This document shows, in pieces, positions 1 to 10,090 of a DNA stretch of 64,000 nt. The position numbers and the translations under genes were made by a program. The DNA lies in the NCBI RefSeq assembly GCF_000508245.1, contig NC_023062.1, positions 509,254 through 573,253 on the forward strand, read 5' to 3'. How positions within the stretch are numbered: position 1 is the stretch's first letter; each line of letters begins with the position of its first letter. This DNA is from Mycoplasma ovis str. Michigan. Its GTDB lineage: Bacteria > Bacillota_I > Bacilli_A > Mycoplasmatales > Mycoplasmoidaceae. Below the pieces are notes generated by a model. That model was not told where the DNA came from, did not search any database, and saw nothing but the letters and a program-made list of their open reading frames with translations.

Positions 1-15
1 CAAGCAAGTGAAATT

Positions 16-948
16 CTAAATAAAAGTTAAACAAATATTTTTAATTGTGTCAAAACCTAATTCTCTAGATTTGACTCGCTTTCAAAGATAATCCAAAGAA
101 CAAGCATTACTTCTCTCTTCTCCCAAATAAAAAGTTAAAGGTCAACTTACATTCAAGTAAAAATGTTTATCTTTTTTATCTTGAAAAGTAATGTTTTTTA
201 ATTTGGCGGAATAACTAAATATTCCATATCTCAATGTTCCCTTAATTTTGCCTTCTAAAAATCTCTGTAAGTCGGAACCAGTTGTTGTTAGACTGCGGGA
301 TTTGGATACATCCAACTCAATACTTGAGAAAGATGGAGAAAGAAAACAATTTTTTGGAGAGAAAAATAGTTCTTTAATTATTTCTTTAAAGGAACTATCT
401 TTTAAGTTACATGCAGAAGCTATTGATTTGAGCATATCTTGGGATCTTCCTCCATTTCTTGTAGGTGGTTCATAAGAGGTACTTGGGCTATAAAACATCA
501 GTATATTTGCAACATGTTGAGTCTCAATAAATTTAGTTATTAATTGAAATAAGGAGGAAATTTCCTCTTTTTTAGTTTTTTCAACCTCATTATCTCCATA
601 TCTCAAATAATTTAATTTACAGTCTTTTGTCTGTGAAACTGTAGTTGCCTTCAAACTTGTTTCCATAAATACAGAATTTTCGGGAATACAGTATTTATAG
701 TGATTGATTTGTCCCAGCTTTGAAAGTGTAACTTCAGTTATTAAAGCCAATTCTTTTGGGTTTTGTGGTGTACTTGAAACTGGTTTTGTTCCCTCTAAGC
801 CTTTTATAAAAAGTCTTACTCTGGTATATAAACCGTGTATATTCTGATAAGTTCAATTGCTCGCTTTAACAAAACCTAAAAGGGGAAGGGTAAAGACAGA
901 AGAGCTGATTAAAGTAATTAACCAGCCTAAATTATTACTTGAGAGTAT
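16..948 (-). CDS. Family F secreted-type paralog, uncertain start
   Basis: About 310 aa, reading TGA as Trp near the C-terminus (after residue about 270). No ATG, GTG or TTG lies at the position matching the paralog's start; the frame opens right after the TAA of the upstream gene, and an ATA at 948 is the best aligned start. An N-terminal hydrophobic segment ending in LPLLGF precedes a YTRVRL motif also seen as YYTRLK in the neighbour. Function unknown; probably membrane-anchored with the bulk outside. TTG at 750 is an alternative start that would lose the anchor. The gene lies 6 bp behind the preceding paralog on the same strand. Confidence 0.6.
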
Positions 949-954
949 CTTTAC

Positions 955-1908
955 TTATTTTGCAACTGATTTGCACGCCTGTTCTGCCCCCCCCGAATAT
1001 TGGCAATCTTTGCAAAAATCACACATGTTTAATTCTTTTCTTTCATATTTTTTAAACAAGTCATCAAAATTCAACTTTCCATTGGCTCCCTGTGAAGGGG
1101 GATTTTCTAATTCCAAATCAAAAGGCTTGCTAAGAACTTTTATAAGAATAGAGCTCTTAGTTCCATTCCCGTTATTTCCAGATTCAGAAAATTCATGTAA
1201 TTTACCTCACCAGTCAGAAAGACTATATCTAATATTTCCGCTCACTTTTCCCTTTTGCAATTCCTCTAACTTTATCTCTGTTTGTTGAGAGCTCGCTTGC
1301 TGTTGCGTTCCTTCGCCGACTGTTAAATTCAATGTAACTTCTTCAGGAACAAGCAAACAGTTTTTAGAGATAGGAGTTTCTGAAATAAAGAAATCTTTTA
1401 GATATTCCTGATTATTCTTGCCTTTCAATCCACATTTTTTTATCATCTCATCTCTGAGATAATTATCCTCACTAACTTTGTCATAAAAAGAATAGATCAG
1501 AAGTAAATTAATTTGGTGTCTAAGTTTCAAAAACTTAACACCCAACTTTAAAAGATAATTAACTAAGTCAGAATTAGATGATCTACTTCAATCTAATTGA
1601 CAATCTTCTTCTGAAGATGTAGAGTTTGTAGTAGTTACAGTGGATTCTTTCTTTAATTGAGAATTTTTAGGTAAGCAATATTTTCAATGACTTACCTTAT
1701 CTAAATTTGTTGTTGGATACTCTGCTACAAGATCTACAGATCTAGTTGAATTACTTGTTTTAATAAATAACTTTAGTCTTGTGTAATATCCGTATGGACT
1801 AGACCAATTGATTAGTTTAGTGCCTAAAAAGAAAACTCCTAATAAAGGTAAACTAATAGCTCCGAGGAAAGAGAAACTCTTTCAGTAATCTAATAAATTG
1901 TTTCACAT
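955..1908 (-). CDS. Family F secreted-type paralog, intact
   Basis: 317 aa starting ATG-TGA (Met-Trp) with a hydrophobic anchor at residues 14-35. The family signature ISKNCL appears about two-thirds along, followed by a Ser/Thr/Gln-rich stretch and a YSLSDWWGKLH block that aligns with YSLTDYYGKLH in the paralogs at 33.3 and 45.4 kb. A G8 tract (987-994) lies 14 codons from the stop; losing or gaining one G only changes the C-terminal tail. No Shine-Dalgarno sequence is seen. Function not recognised; surface-exposed antigen is an inference. Confidence 0.75.
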
Positions 1909-1927
1909 GATCAGTTAAAAAATACAT

Positions 1928-2002
1928 TGGCGGATGCGGAAGGACTCGAACCCTCAGTCAATGGTTTTGGAGACCATAGTTTTACCCTTAAACTACGCAA
2001 CC
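1928..2002 (-). tRNA. tRNA-Trp (CCA)
   Basis: Cloverleaf on the minus strand with a 5-bp anticodon stem ATGGT/ACCAT and loop CTCCAAA, giving anticodon CCA for UGG. The T-arm loop reads TTCGAGT. The 3' CCA is encoded. The acceptor stem GGTTGCG/CGCATCC has one U-U mismatch. UGA codons in this window need a second Trp tRNA with UCA anticodon, which is not here. Confidence 0.93.
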
Positions 2003-2116
2003 AGTAGTTCTAAGAGTGAACTGACAGGTCACTCTCTTCTATTGATTTTATGCCTTATAATCTTTTATCCTTTATTCTAGTGAGGGTTTTATCTGTAATC
2101 TACTTAACTTAATCCT

Positions 2117-3781
2117 TTGATACCTAAATTAAGTGAAAAAATAGGAGAAAATTTAACAAAAATACTAAAAAATAATGATTGAATATTACTTTTAGATAAG
2201 GTAGTTGTTGAGGGGACAAACAATTCTAAATTTGGATTTCTAAATACTAATCTACCTTATCTAATATCTTCAGTCTATAAAAAGTCTTTAGAAGATCTTG
2301 AAGAAAGATTAATTTCTAGTTGAAAAGAAGTTAATGATTTATCTGAAATAGAAAGAGTAGAACTTAATAGAGGATACTTAAACTTCTATCCTTCTGCAGA
2401 TCTAATTAGGGATTTTTACATTAACTCCTCAAAAAATAAAAAAATAATATTTGACGCTAATAACAGCGTCAATGAATTACAAAAATATTTTGTTGAAATT
2501 ATTTCGGCAAACCCAACTGGTGAATTACATATAGGTCACATTAGAAACGGAGTCATTACTGACTCCCTATCTAATTTACTAGAGTACAACGGTAATTCAG
2601 TATACAGAGCCTATTTAGTTAATGATTCTGGAACACAAATTAAAGAATTAGTAGAATCGCTACACTTAATTCACAAACATATGTCAAATGGAACTATAAT
2701 GACAGAGATTCCAAAATACTACTCAGAAATTATTGAAAATTGCGTAAGAGAAATATGTAACAAATTTGGAAGTCAATGAGACTTAGATAACAAAGAACTA
2801 ACTAAAGAAATAAGAAATTTCTCAATTGAATATCTCTTGGGATCTATTAAAAAAGAGTTAAAAGAGCTTAGTATTCAAGTTGATAGTTGAGATCATGAGT
2901 CACAAATTTGCACTGAATCAGCTCTTTCTTTTTTAATAAATAAATTAAAAGAACACATATACATAAATGAGAAAGCCTTGTGGTTCAATACAAGTAAATT
3001 CAGTAATGATCTAAATAAGGATGATGTAATAGTTAAAAAAGATGGTTCCATCACTTATTTCGGTCAAGACTTAATCTATCACCTAAAAAAGTTAGATTTT
3101 TTAGGTTCTAATGGGAAAATAGTCAATGTTTTAGCTCAGGATCATAGTTCACATATAACTAGAATGAAAGCTTTTTTTAAATCTATAGGCGTGCCGGAGG
3201 AAATGGTACAGTATAAAACAACTCAGCTATCTAGATTGTTGATAGAGGGAAAAAAAGTAGTGTTATCTAAAAGAGATAATGTATATCTGAACTTAGCAGA
3301 ACTTAAAGAGCATCTCAGTTTAGATGAAATTAGATGACTTTTAAGTTCTAGAGATGAAGAAAGTGAGTTGGATATAGATATCAGTAAGTTAAAAGAGAGA
3401 AACTATAACAATCCTATTTTTTATATTCTTTATGCCTTTTCAAGAGCTTCCAGTTTAGTTGAGTTAATTAATCTGGAACCAAGGAAAAGCAACTTAAATT
3501 TCAAAATTTTGAATAGTCCTAAGGAATTAGATTTAATTTATGCTATTCTTTCCATAGAGTTACATTTCAAAAAAGCTGTAGATAATCTAAAGACTAGCAT
3601 AATTGCCTCTTATTTAATTAATTTAGCTCAGAAATTTCACGCTTTTTATGAAGCCTTTTCAATTCGAAATGATTCAAATTTGGAAACTAAATTATCTAGA
3701 TTTACTCTAGTTAAATTAGTTCATAGAATCTTTTCAGAATTATTACCTATATTCAGAATTCAACCTAGAAAGTTAAGTTAA
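2117..3781 (+). CDS. argS: Arginyl-tRNA synthetase
   Basis: Charges tRNA-Arg with arginine in the cytoplasm. 554 aa, the usual length for ArgRS. The class I signature is GELHIGHIRNG (HIGH motif, near 2520-2550). The KMSKS region is VLSKRDN. The C-terminal anticodon-binding domain ends FRIQPRKLS, typical of ArgRS. Trp codons are TGA at several sites (for example 2320 and 2778). TTG at 2117 is the first usable start after an in-frame TAA; no SD precedes it. rnhC follows 7 bp later on the same strand. Confidence 0.95.
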
Positions 3782-3788
3782 ACCCATA

Positions 3789-4484
3789 ATTAAACAAAGA
3801 TATAGTTTTCAGGGAAGCGAAGCTGGTTCAGACGAAAGTGGTAAGGGAGATTTCTTTGGAGGAGTCCATGTAAGCTTAACTTTCTTGGATACAGAAAGTT
3901 ATTTAAAACTTAAGGATTCTAATTTACTATCTAGAATTAATGATTCTAAGTTACTTTCTGATTCTGTTGTTTACTGCCTAGCTCCAAAATTACAAGCATT
4001 ATTAACTAATGAAATATTCACTGTCTCCTTTAGAATCAAGGAATATAACAGAATTTATGCAAAACTAAAGAATGTTAATGTTCTATTTAGTTATGCACAT
4101 GATGCATTGTGAAAACAACTCAAGAAGAAACTAGAGGAAAGGGGAGAGCCCCTTCCTCAAAAGAGAGTAATTGATCAATTCTGTGACAGGAAAAAATATT
4201 ATGCACACTTAGAGAGTTTGGGAATTGTGGGGGAAGAGATAACTAATTTCGAGACCAAAGCTGAAATTAATCACTTATCTTGTGCAATATCCTCAATAAT
4301 TAGTAGATTTAACTTTTTAGAAGAAATATCTGAATTATCTAAAAAGTTTCGCTACAATCTCCCCTTAGGGGCCTCTAGTGCTGTTATAGAAGCATTTAAA
4401 GAATTGCAGAAAAAGAAAGGATTCAAACCTGAGGAGATTTGCAAAACACACTTTAAAACTTTTGAAAAAGCCAAATTACTTTAA
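3789..4484 (+). CDS. rnhC: Ribonuclease HIII
   Basis: Cleaves RNA in RNA-DNA hybrids. The active-site motif GSDESGKGDFFGG matches the HII/HIII pattern (G.DE.G.GD.FG), and the Phe after the second Asp favours HIII. About 231 aa, shorter than the usual 300, with the N-terminal TBP-like domain absent or minimal. No ATG, GTG or TTG lies between the previous in-frame stop and the motif; ATT at 3789 (or ATA at 3786) is the probable start, giving I-K-Q-R-Y-S-F. One TGA-Trp lies near 4110. Co-directional with argS and rplM. Confidence 0.85.
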
Positions 4485-4514
4485 ATTAATTTAGAGTAGA
4501 TTAATTAATAGATT

Positions 4515-4958
4515 ATGGAAATAAATTTAGGAAAAACTACTTTACTTACTAGAGAAGAAGCTTTATCCAAGAGAAAGTGAGTATTGTTAGATGCAAAAAA
4601 TGTTTACTTAGGTAGATTAGCTGTTCAAATAGCTAATCTTCTAAGGGGAAAAGGTAAAGTTGATTTCACTCCATCTTATGACTGTGGAGAATTTGTAGTA
4701 GTCATTAACAGTGACAAAGTGAGATTGTCTGGTCATAAATTAACAGATAAATTTTGATACAGACATTCTGGTTATCCTGGGGGACTTAAAAAGAGAAATG
4801 GGAAAGAAATGCTAGAAAATTACTCTGACAAAATGATTATGTTAGCCGTTAAGGGGATGTTACCTAAAAATAGATATTTATCTAGAGCTTTAATGAATAA
4901 ATTAAAAATTTATAAAGGTTCAGAACATCCACACACAGCCCAACTACCAAACTGCTAG
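4515..4958 (+). CDS. rplM: Ribosomal protein L13
   Basis: Large-subunit ribosomal protein, 147 aa. Clear L13 blocks: [51 protein letters not shown], and [20 protein letters not shown] with ending [14 protein letters not shown] encodes Trp twice. The usual partner rpsI (S9) does not follow; instead a convergent gene overlaps the last 15 bp. ATG at 4515 has no SD. Confidence 0.96.
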
Positions 4959-6515
4959 ATTCTGAATTATTGTTTTAGTCATTTTGTAAGAGGTTAAAAA
5001 AGGAGAAGATTGTTTAACTAGTTGATTCATAAACTTACTATTTAGATTCTTAAGAGTAGGGATATCATAGAATTTCTGTGGTAATCCAAATTTCTTGATA
5101 TGCTTAATAATTTGAAGTACTAATCCTTCAGTAGAAGCTAAACCAAACATAAGGTAACTTAATTCCAAGGCTCTATCGTGACCTTCCTTATCATTTATGG
5201 AAATATATTCCAAAAATGATGGAAAGAACAAAGCCAAAGACTTATAAAACTCTATTTGAGTTAACTTAGTTAAATTAGCCGCTAATTTAAATCAAGTTCA
5301 GTAACTTGATTTAGTCATAAAATACCTTCCATCAAAACATTTGGCGGCAATACCCATAATAATCTTTGCATCTATTAAAGACAAGGAGGGGCTCTCGATC
5401 AAATAGTTCAGGTATCACTCTATAGACTTAAGTTCACGAATTAATCTCATCCTATCTTCAGTAGTTAATTCACTGTCAAAATAACTGAAGATGAGTCTGA
5501 AAAATAACAAATGTAATAATTCTTGTTGCTTAGTTTTCTTGTACTCCAAAATAAAACTAGGAAGATAAGCAACAAAATCAGAACTATCTATTGGATTAAA
5601 CAGAAAAATAGAGTTATCAAAATAATTTTTGTTCTTTAATATTGGCTTGTTCTCTAGTATTGGTTGCTCAAGTGACTTAGTAGAGGGAATAATCAAAGTT
5701 GGAAGAGAAAACATAGAGTAATAAGAAGAAACCACAGGTCTAGAAGTATTAGATTGCATTCTTAGACTCTTTGGTTTGATAAGTCTTCTCATGATTAACT
5801 TAGAGAAGTCTATAAGTGAGTTAGAACCTACTACTAAAAGAGAGTTGGTTTTATGTTGATTACAGAAACTAATTAGCTTGTTAGCCGATTCTCTAGTCAG
5901 TGTAGGTTGAATATTGGTGTATTCTAGAAACGGAATCTTGTTATCTTCTAGTATTACTATTAGTTTTCTGTAACCAACTAATTGTCTAGTGTAGGCATCA
6001 TCTGATAGAACTATCAGATTATTAATCTTCGCTTTCTTTAGTTTGGGAAGTAAAGATCTTTCTAAAGCATCGTCGCTAACTTCTCAGTTATTTAACAAAG
6101 GTATTTTTCTTTTATCTTTTTTCTTTTTTTTCTTAATTTCAAGACTTGGTTTTTCTACTAAATTTTGGTTATTTTCTTTGGCTTTAGCTATTCTTTCTTC
6201 CCTTATTCTTAGAATCTCTTCATAATCAGGCTCTTTAAGGGGATCTAAATAAGTTCAGCTGGCATCTAAATTCTTCCTATTCTCAACTATTAATTCCCTA
6301 AATTTGTTAAGTTCTAGTTCCTCTTTAAATGTGATGTGAGAGGAAGAATTTATTTTGGAATTAGGAGACTTAAATTGAAGGGAAGATCTTTGAAATTTAA
6401 AAAATAATTGACTATCTAAAGAGTTTTTATATATTGACTCTGAAATATCTTCCTTTGGTTTCTTGGGGAATAACCTACTAGTAGTCCCTTTAACTTTGGA
6501 AACAAATGAAGACAT
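4944..6515 (-). CDS. Degenerate iron-alcohol-dehydrogenase-fold protein
   Basis: 523 aa. Residues 1-110 are a charged Lys-rich extension. The middle ([15 protein letters not shown], then [17 protein letters not shown], then [16 protein letters not shown]) follows the Rossmann-like half of group III iron ADHs (V.DPGL..; F..V.PNPT; I.GGGS.ID.AK). The C-terminal half ([24 protein letters not shown], ending NLAVW) follows their helical domain. The metal-binding His residues (HALGH and HG motifs) are not visible, and GGGS is reduced to GSN. I infer a non-catalytic relative. It overlaps the rplM 3' end by 15 bp, and its ATG overlaps the upstream gene's TAG. Confidence 0.6.
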
Positions 6516-7145
6516 CTAATTTCCTGCAGCCTTTAGAGATAACATCTTTTCTCTTATTTCTTGTTCCCAAGAAGTAAAGCTATGAATTAACAAATTCTTA
6601 TTTCCCTTCAGATCATTTACTTTTTCTTTTAGTTCTCCAAGTAGCACAGATCACTTAGTTGGAGTCTTTGAGAACAGAATATTAATTAAGTTTTTCTTCT
6701 TTTTAACAGAAGAATCCTCATGATCTCCATCTAGATTTGCCATTTTCATAATTATTTCTGTTAATTTTGTATGTTTGGCCAATAATATATTGACTAATTC
6801 ATAAATTCTTTCCTTGCAAAGATTAAAAAAATCTTCTCTAGCCAACAAACTCTTGAATTTAACTTCTTGAGAAGTTAAGTTGTCACTTAACTGAACGGAA
6901 GAAAGATTATCGTCTGGTAAACTTTTTAGTCCTGCTATAAAGTTACTAATTTTTTCATCATGAATAGCCTTTTCGAGAGACAAGTGATAGACTTCTTTGA
7001 AAAGATCAAAACACTTCTTTTTTGAGTCTAAGATGTCTTGAATAATATCTTTTCTAAGTCTTAAGAAAAGATAATAACAAGCTACAGCAATAACTAGTAA
7101 AACTATTACGAAACTCGTATAAGCTAATCAACTTAAATCAGACAA
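6516..7145 (-). CDS. Single-pass membrane protein, coiled cytoplasmic part
   Basis: 209 aa with TTG start at 7145. An N-terminal membrane helix (residues about 8-30, SFVIVLLVIAVACYYLF) is followed by a Lys-rich helical soluble part. AAAGGAG lies about 9 nt before the TTG, one of the few SD-like sequences in the window. Its stop overlaps the next gene's start (TTAGATG), so the two are probably co-transcribed. No family recognised. Confidence 0.7.
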
Positions 7146-7177
7146 CTTAGATAGACTCCTTTCTCTCTAATTAAAGA

Positions 7178-8226
7178 TTATTTAATTGAGCTCTTTCCAC
7201 ATTCTGATTTCTCAACTGTATGTAAATTACATAAGCTATTAAGGAATAACCCCTCATATTTTTTTACCAGAACTATATTATTTTTTAATTCTTCTAATTT
7301 TTTATTTTTTGCGTGTATATCTGAAACTAATTTATTAAGTTGATTAGTTGATTCTTGTATAGCCTTTTGAATAGCTTGCACAGAACTATTTACAAATTCT
7401 TTTTTAGATAAAATACTTGCCAAAGTCAATTCTAGAGCAACTCTTTTTCCCCAATTAATAGCTTTTTGACCAGCAAATTTTGCCTGTTCCAATAACTTAT
7501 TTCTAGAAAAGCTGGCAACAGATTCACTCAATTTCTCTAACTCTTCTTTAATCTGCTTAAGTTGTTCTTTCACGGCTTCGCCCCCCCCGAAGAGCCTGAT
7601 GATGAAGCTTCTTGAGATACAGCTTCCACTTGCGGTCCTCCTATCCCCTTAAGACTTATCAAATTTAATAGAGGCCGAAGTCACCCTTTAGTATTACAAT
7701 TATCAATCTCTTGACCTTTTTCATCTTCCAAAAGGCAAATAATCTTTTGGAATTCCTTATCTCAATTATGCAATCCTATATTCAATTGACTAATGATACT
7801 ACTGTAATGAGTTAAGAGTTTCAATTCTTTTTGAACTTCTAGAGATTTAGAAATAGTCTCTCCCTCTTCTTTTGTTAATTTAGTCAAGTTCTCCAATTGT
7901 TCTTTCAGCTCCTTATATTTACTTTCTATTGTTGTTTCAGTTTTGAATAAATTATTGAAGAGTTCAATAATTTTTTGAAAATTAATTTTTTTTAAATAAT
8001 CTAGTCACTTTAAAGCTTCGATATATTTAACTTTTGATTTGGATAGTTTTGTACTAATTTCTTGTTCAGTTTTCTCAAGCTCTCCTAGATTAATACTTCA
8101 ATTAGAAGTATCTCCTTCTAATAAAAAATCATTTATCCCCAAAACTACTGGAACAACAATTCCGCCTATGCTACCAACAGCTAAAGTTCCTAAAGCGACA
8201 TTTACTAATTTAGCAAATGTAAACAT
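7178..8226 (-). pseudogene. Coiled-coil anchored protein, frameshifted at G8 tract
   Basis: Two open frames meet at a G8 run (7581-7588). The upstream frame starts at ATG 8226 with a signal-anchor (FAKLVNVALGTLAVGSIGG) and runs about 215 codons of predicted coiled coil into Ser/Gly repeats, then stops shortly after the run. The downstream frame continues the coiled coil to the TAA at 7178. Nine Gs (or six) would join them into about 349 aa. The gene is either phase-OFF, decayed or mis-called in the assembly. Function unknown. Confidence 0.7.
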
Positions 8227-8360
8227 CTAACTGTTTAATTGCGCTTATTAATTTATTTAATACGGCGCTAAAGAAACAAATAAAGTTCGATTTTGTATTT
8301 GTTAATTTATAGATAGTCCTAAATATGAATGAAAAATTTAACTCTCTAATTAAAAAATAA

Positions 8361-9863
8361 TTAATTATCTTTGGGTGATTCCTTTAAGGTCCCCGTAGCA
8401 TCTATATTTCTGTGTTGAAAGTTGCTATCTAATCCAAAACCTACCAACCATTCATCTGAAACCGAACTTCCTGAAAAGTCAGCATCTCCATAAATATTTT
8501 TTTCATTTGGTTTCTTAAATAACACACAAACTTTAAAGTCAATGGCCTTAGTCTTCTTTCTAGCCTGCTCAATAAACTTCGTAACTGTTAATCCTATATT
8601 CAAGATGTCATCAAAAACCAAAACTCTGTTTCCATCGTATTTATAGTTATCGAAATTAACATCTATTTCCTTTGTTGCATCTCCGCTAACTTCAGAACCA
8701 TAAAGGGAGATCTTATATGTCACCAAATAAAGAGGGAAATTGAATAAGGGGATAATTTTTCCAAGAAGTACAATTGCTCCTTCGGTAAAACCTACACAAC
8801 AAACAGGATTTTTTGAATCCCTATATTCATTATTAATTTGTTGTGCCAATCTGTAAATCATATTTTCCATCTCTGGAGCTTCAAAGAATATTTTTCCCAA
8901 CACTTCTCTCTTCTTTTCTTTGTCAAATATTCTGCTAAATAAACTGTTTATAGCTGCCTCAATTTGACCTTGATTGACCCCAGAAACCTCTTTTTCTATA
9001 TCTTTTTCTCTTAACTTAATTGACTGCAAAATTCTAATGGTTCCCGAGAAAGCATTGTTTGTTTGAATAAAAAGACTGGAATAAGTATCGAAGTCAACAT
9101 CAAAATTTTGATGATTAAAAGAAATTACTGAATCTGCAGAACTTTGAATTTGATTGACTAATTCATTATCAAAAGAATCTAATTGCCCTTTCGAATGAAG
9201 ATGTTTTACGTAATTAATCATTCCCTTGGAGAGGCGAGACAAATCTTTGGCGCTCGCAACAAATCCATTTTGATTTGAAGAGGCAAAAGTTGAGACATTA
9301 AACAACTCAAGTTTTTTTGCAATGAAATCAAGTTGATTTAAGGAATAATCTTCTATGAAATGAGATAAATCACTTCCAGCATTAACAATTTCTAGATATC
9401 TTCTTGAAAGAATAAATTTTTCAAGAATATCAGAAAGAGTGTTGTAAAACAATGAAAATTGGTAACCAACAGTTGTAACTTTTCCATTCAACTTTTGTAA
9501 TACATTCTTATGTTGGAGTGCCATATCTCTAACAACATTTCTATATTGGTAGTAACTTCTTAAAGTGACAGAGTTATTTTCTTTAACTACCAGAGACTGA
9601 GAAAGGTGAAATGCAAAACTTTCAGGAATTTTTGAAAGGATATCACTTGCCTTACCAGACAATGCATACCTGATACTAGTTTTGAAATTTTCAAAAGAAG
9701 ATTCTGGAATTTCAGAAGAAAAGGTTTTCAGCTGATTAACAGTAGTATTGTAATCGTGATCGTCAATTTGTTGATTTACTCTGGCCCAATCTAAATGAGC
9801 CTCAAAGATATTAACCCAATGACGACTGGTTACTCCAATAGCTAAAGGAGAAGTAAATTGCAC
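8361..9863 (-). CDS. hpt: Hypoxanthine PRTase with adenylosuccinate-lyase-like N-terminus
   Basis: 500 aa; GTG start at 9863 with GAAAGAGG about 10 nt upstream. The last 170 residues match HPRT from end to end: QQINNEYRDSKNPVCCVGF, SLYGSEVSGD loop, PRPP loop VLVFDDILNIGLT, and DEWLVGFGLDSNFQHRNI. HPRT makes IMP or GMP from hypoxanthine or guanine and PRPP. The general-base Asp of the canonical EDIIDTG is Asn here. Residues 1-310 resemble an adenylosuccinate lyase scaffold (TTVGYQFSLFYNTLSDILEK against TTFG.KFALWYDEL...LERF) but I see no SSxMPxKxN loop or catalytic His. Divergent from guaB, which uses IMP. Confidence 0.75.
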   Translation of the reverse strand: MQFTSPLAIGVTSRHWVNIFEAHLDWARVNQQIDDHDYNTTVNQLKTFSSEIPESSFENFKTSIRYALSGKASDILSKIPESFAFHLSQSLVVKENNSVTLRSYYQYRNVVRDMALQHKNVLQKLNGKVTTVGYQFSLFYNTLSDILEKFILSRRYLEIVNAGSDLSHFIEDYSLNQLDFIAKKLELFNVSTFASSNQNGFVASAKDLSRLSKGMINYVKHLHSKGQLDSFDNELVNQIQSSADSVISFNHQNFDVDFDTYSSLFIQTNNAFSGTIRILQSIKLREKDIEKEVSGVNQGQIEAAINSLFSRIFDKEKKREVLGKIFFEAPEMENMIYRLAQQINNEYRDSKNPVCCVGFTEGAIVLLGKIIPLFNFPLYLVTYKISLYGSEVSGDATKEIDVNFDNYKYDGNRVLVFDDILNIGLTVTKFIEQARKKTKAIDFKVCVLFKKPNEKNIYGDADFSGSSVSDEWLVGFGLDSNFQHRNIDATGTLKESPKDN

Positions 9864-10090
9864 GATAACTACGTCCTCTTTCTTGAATACTTTTGAGATT
9901 TTATTTATTGATTTAAAGGGATATTTATTTATAAAGAACTACATTTTTGATGGCAAAAAATAACTCTTTAATATTGTTTAAGTGAAATTTCAATAATAAA
10001 GAAAAGAGTGTTTTTAACCTACTTTTCTTTAAAATTTTTAATTTCAAATATTTAAATATTTATTGAGGGAATGTATCTAAGTAGTATTTA
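9864..10090. promoter_or_regulatory. Divergent hpt/guaB intergenic region
   Basis: 227 bp, strongly AT-rich, between two purine-salvage genes that point away from each other. An AAATATTTAAATATTT palindrome lies at about 10045-10060. Promoters for both genes must lie here, but I cannot assign them with confidence. No SD precedes the guaB ATG. Confidence 0.4.

Noticed and set aside
857-1288. 143-aa plus-strand open frame
   Set aside because: Antisense to two clear family F genes; it has no signal segment or family block.
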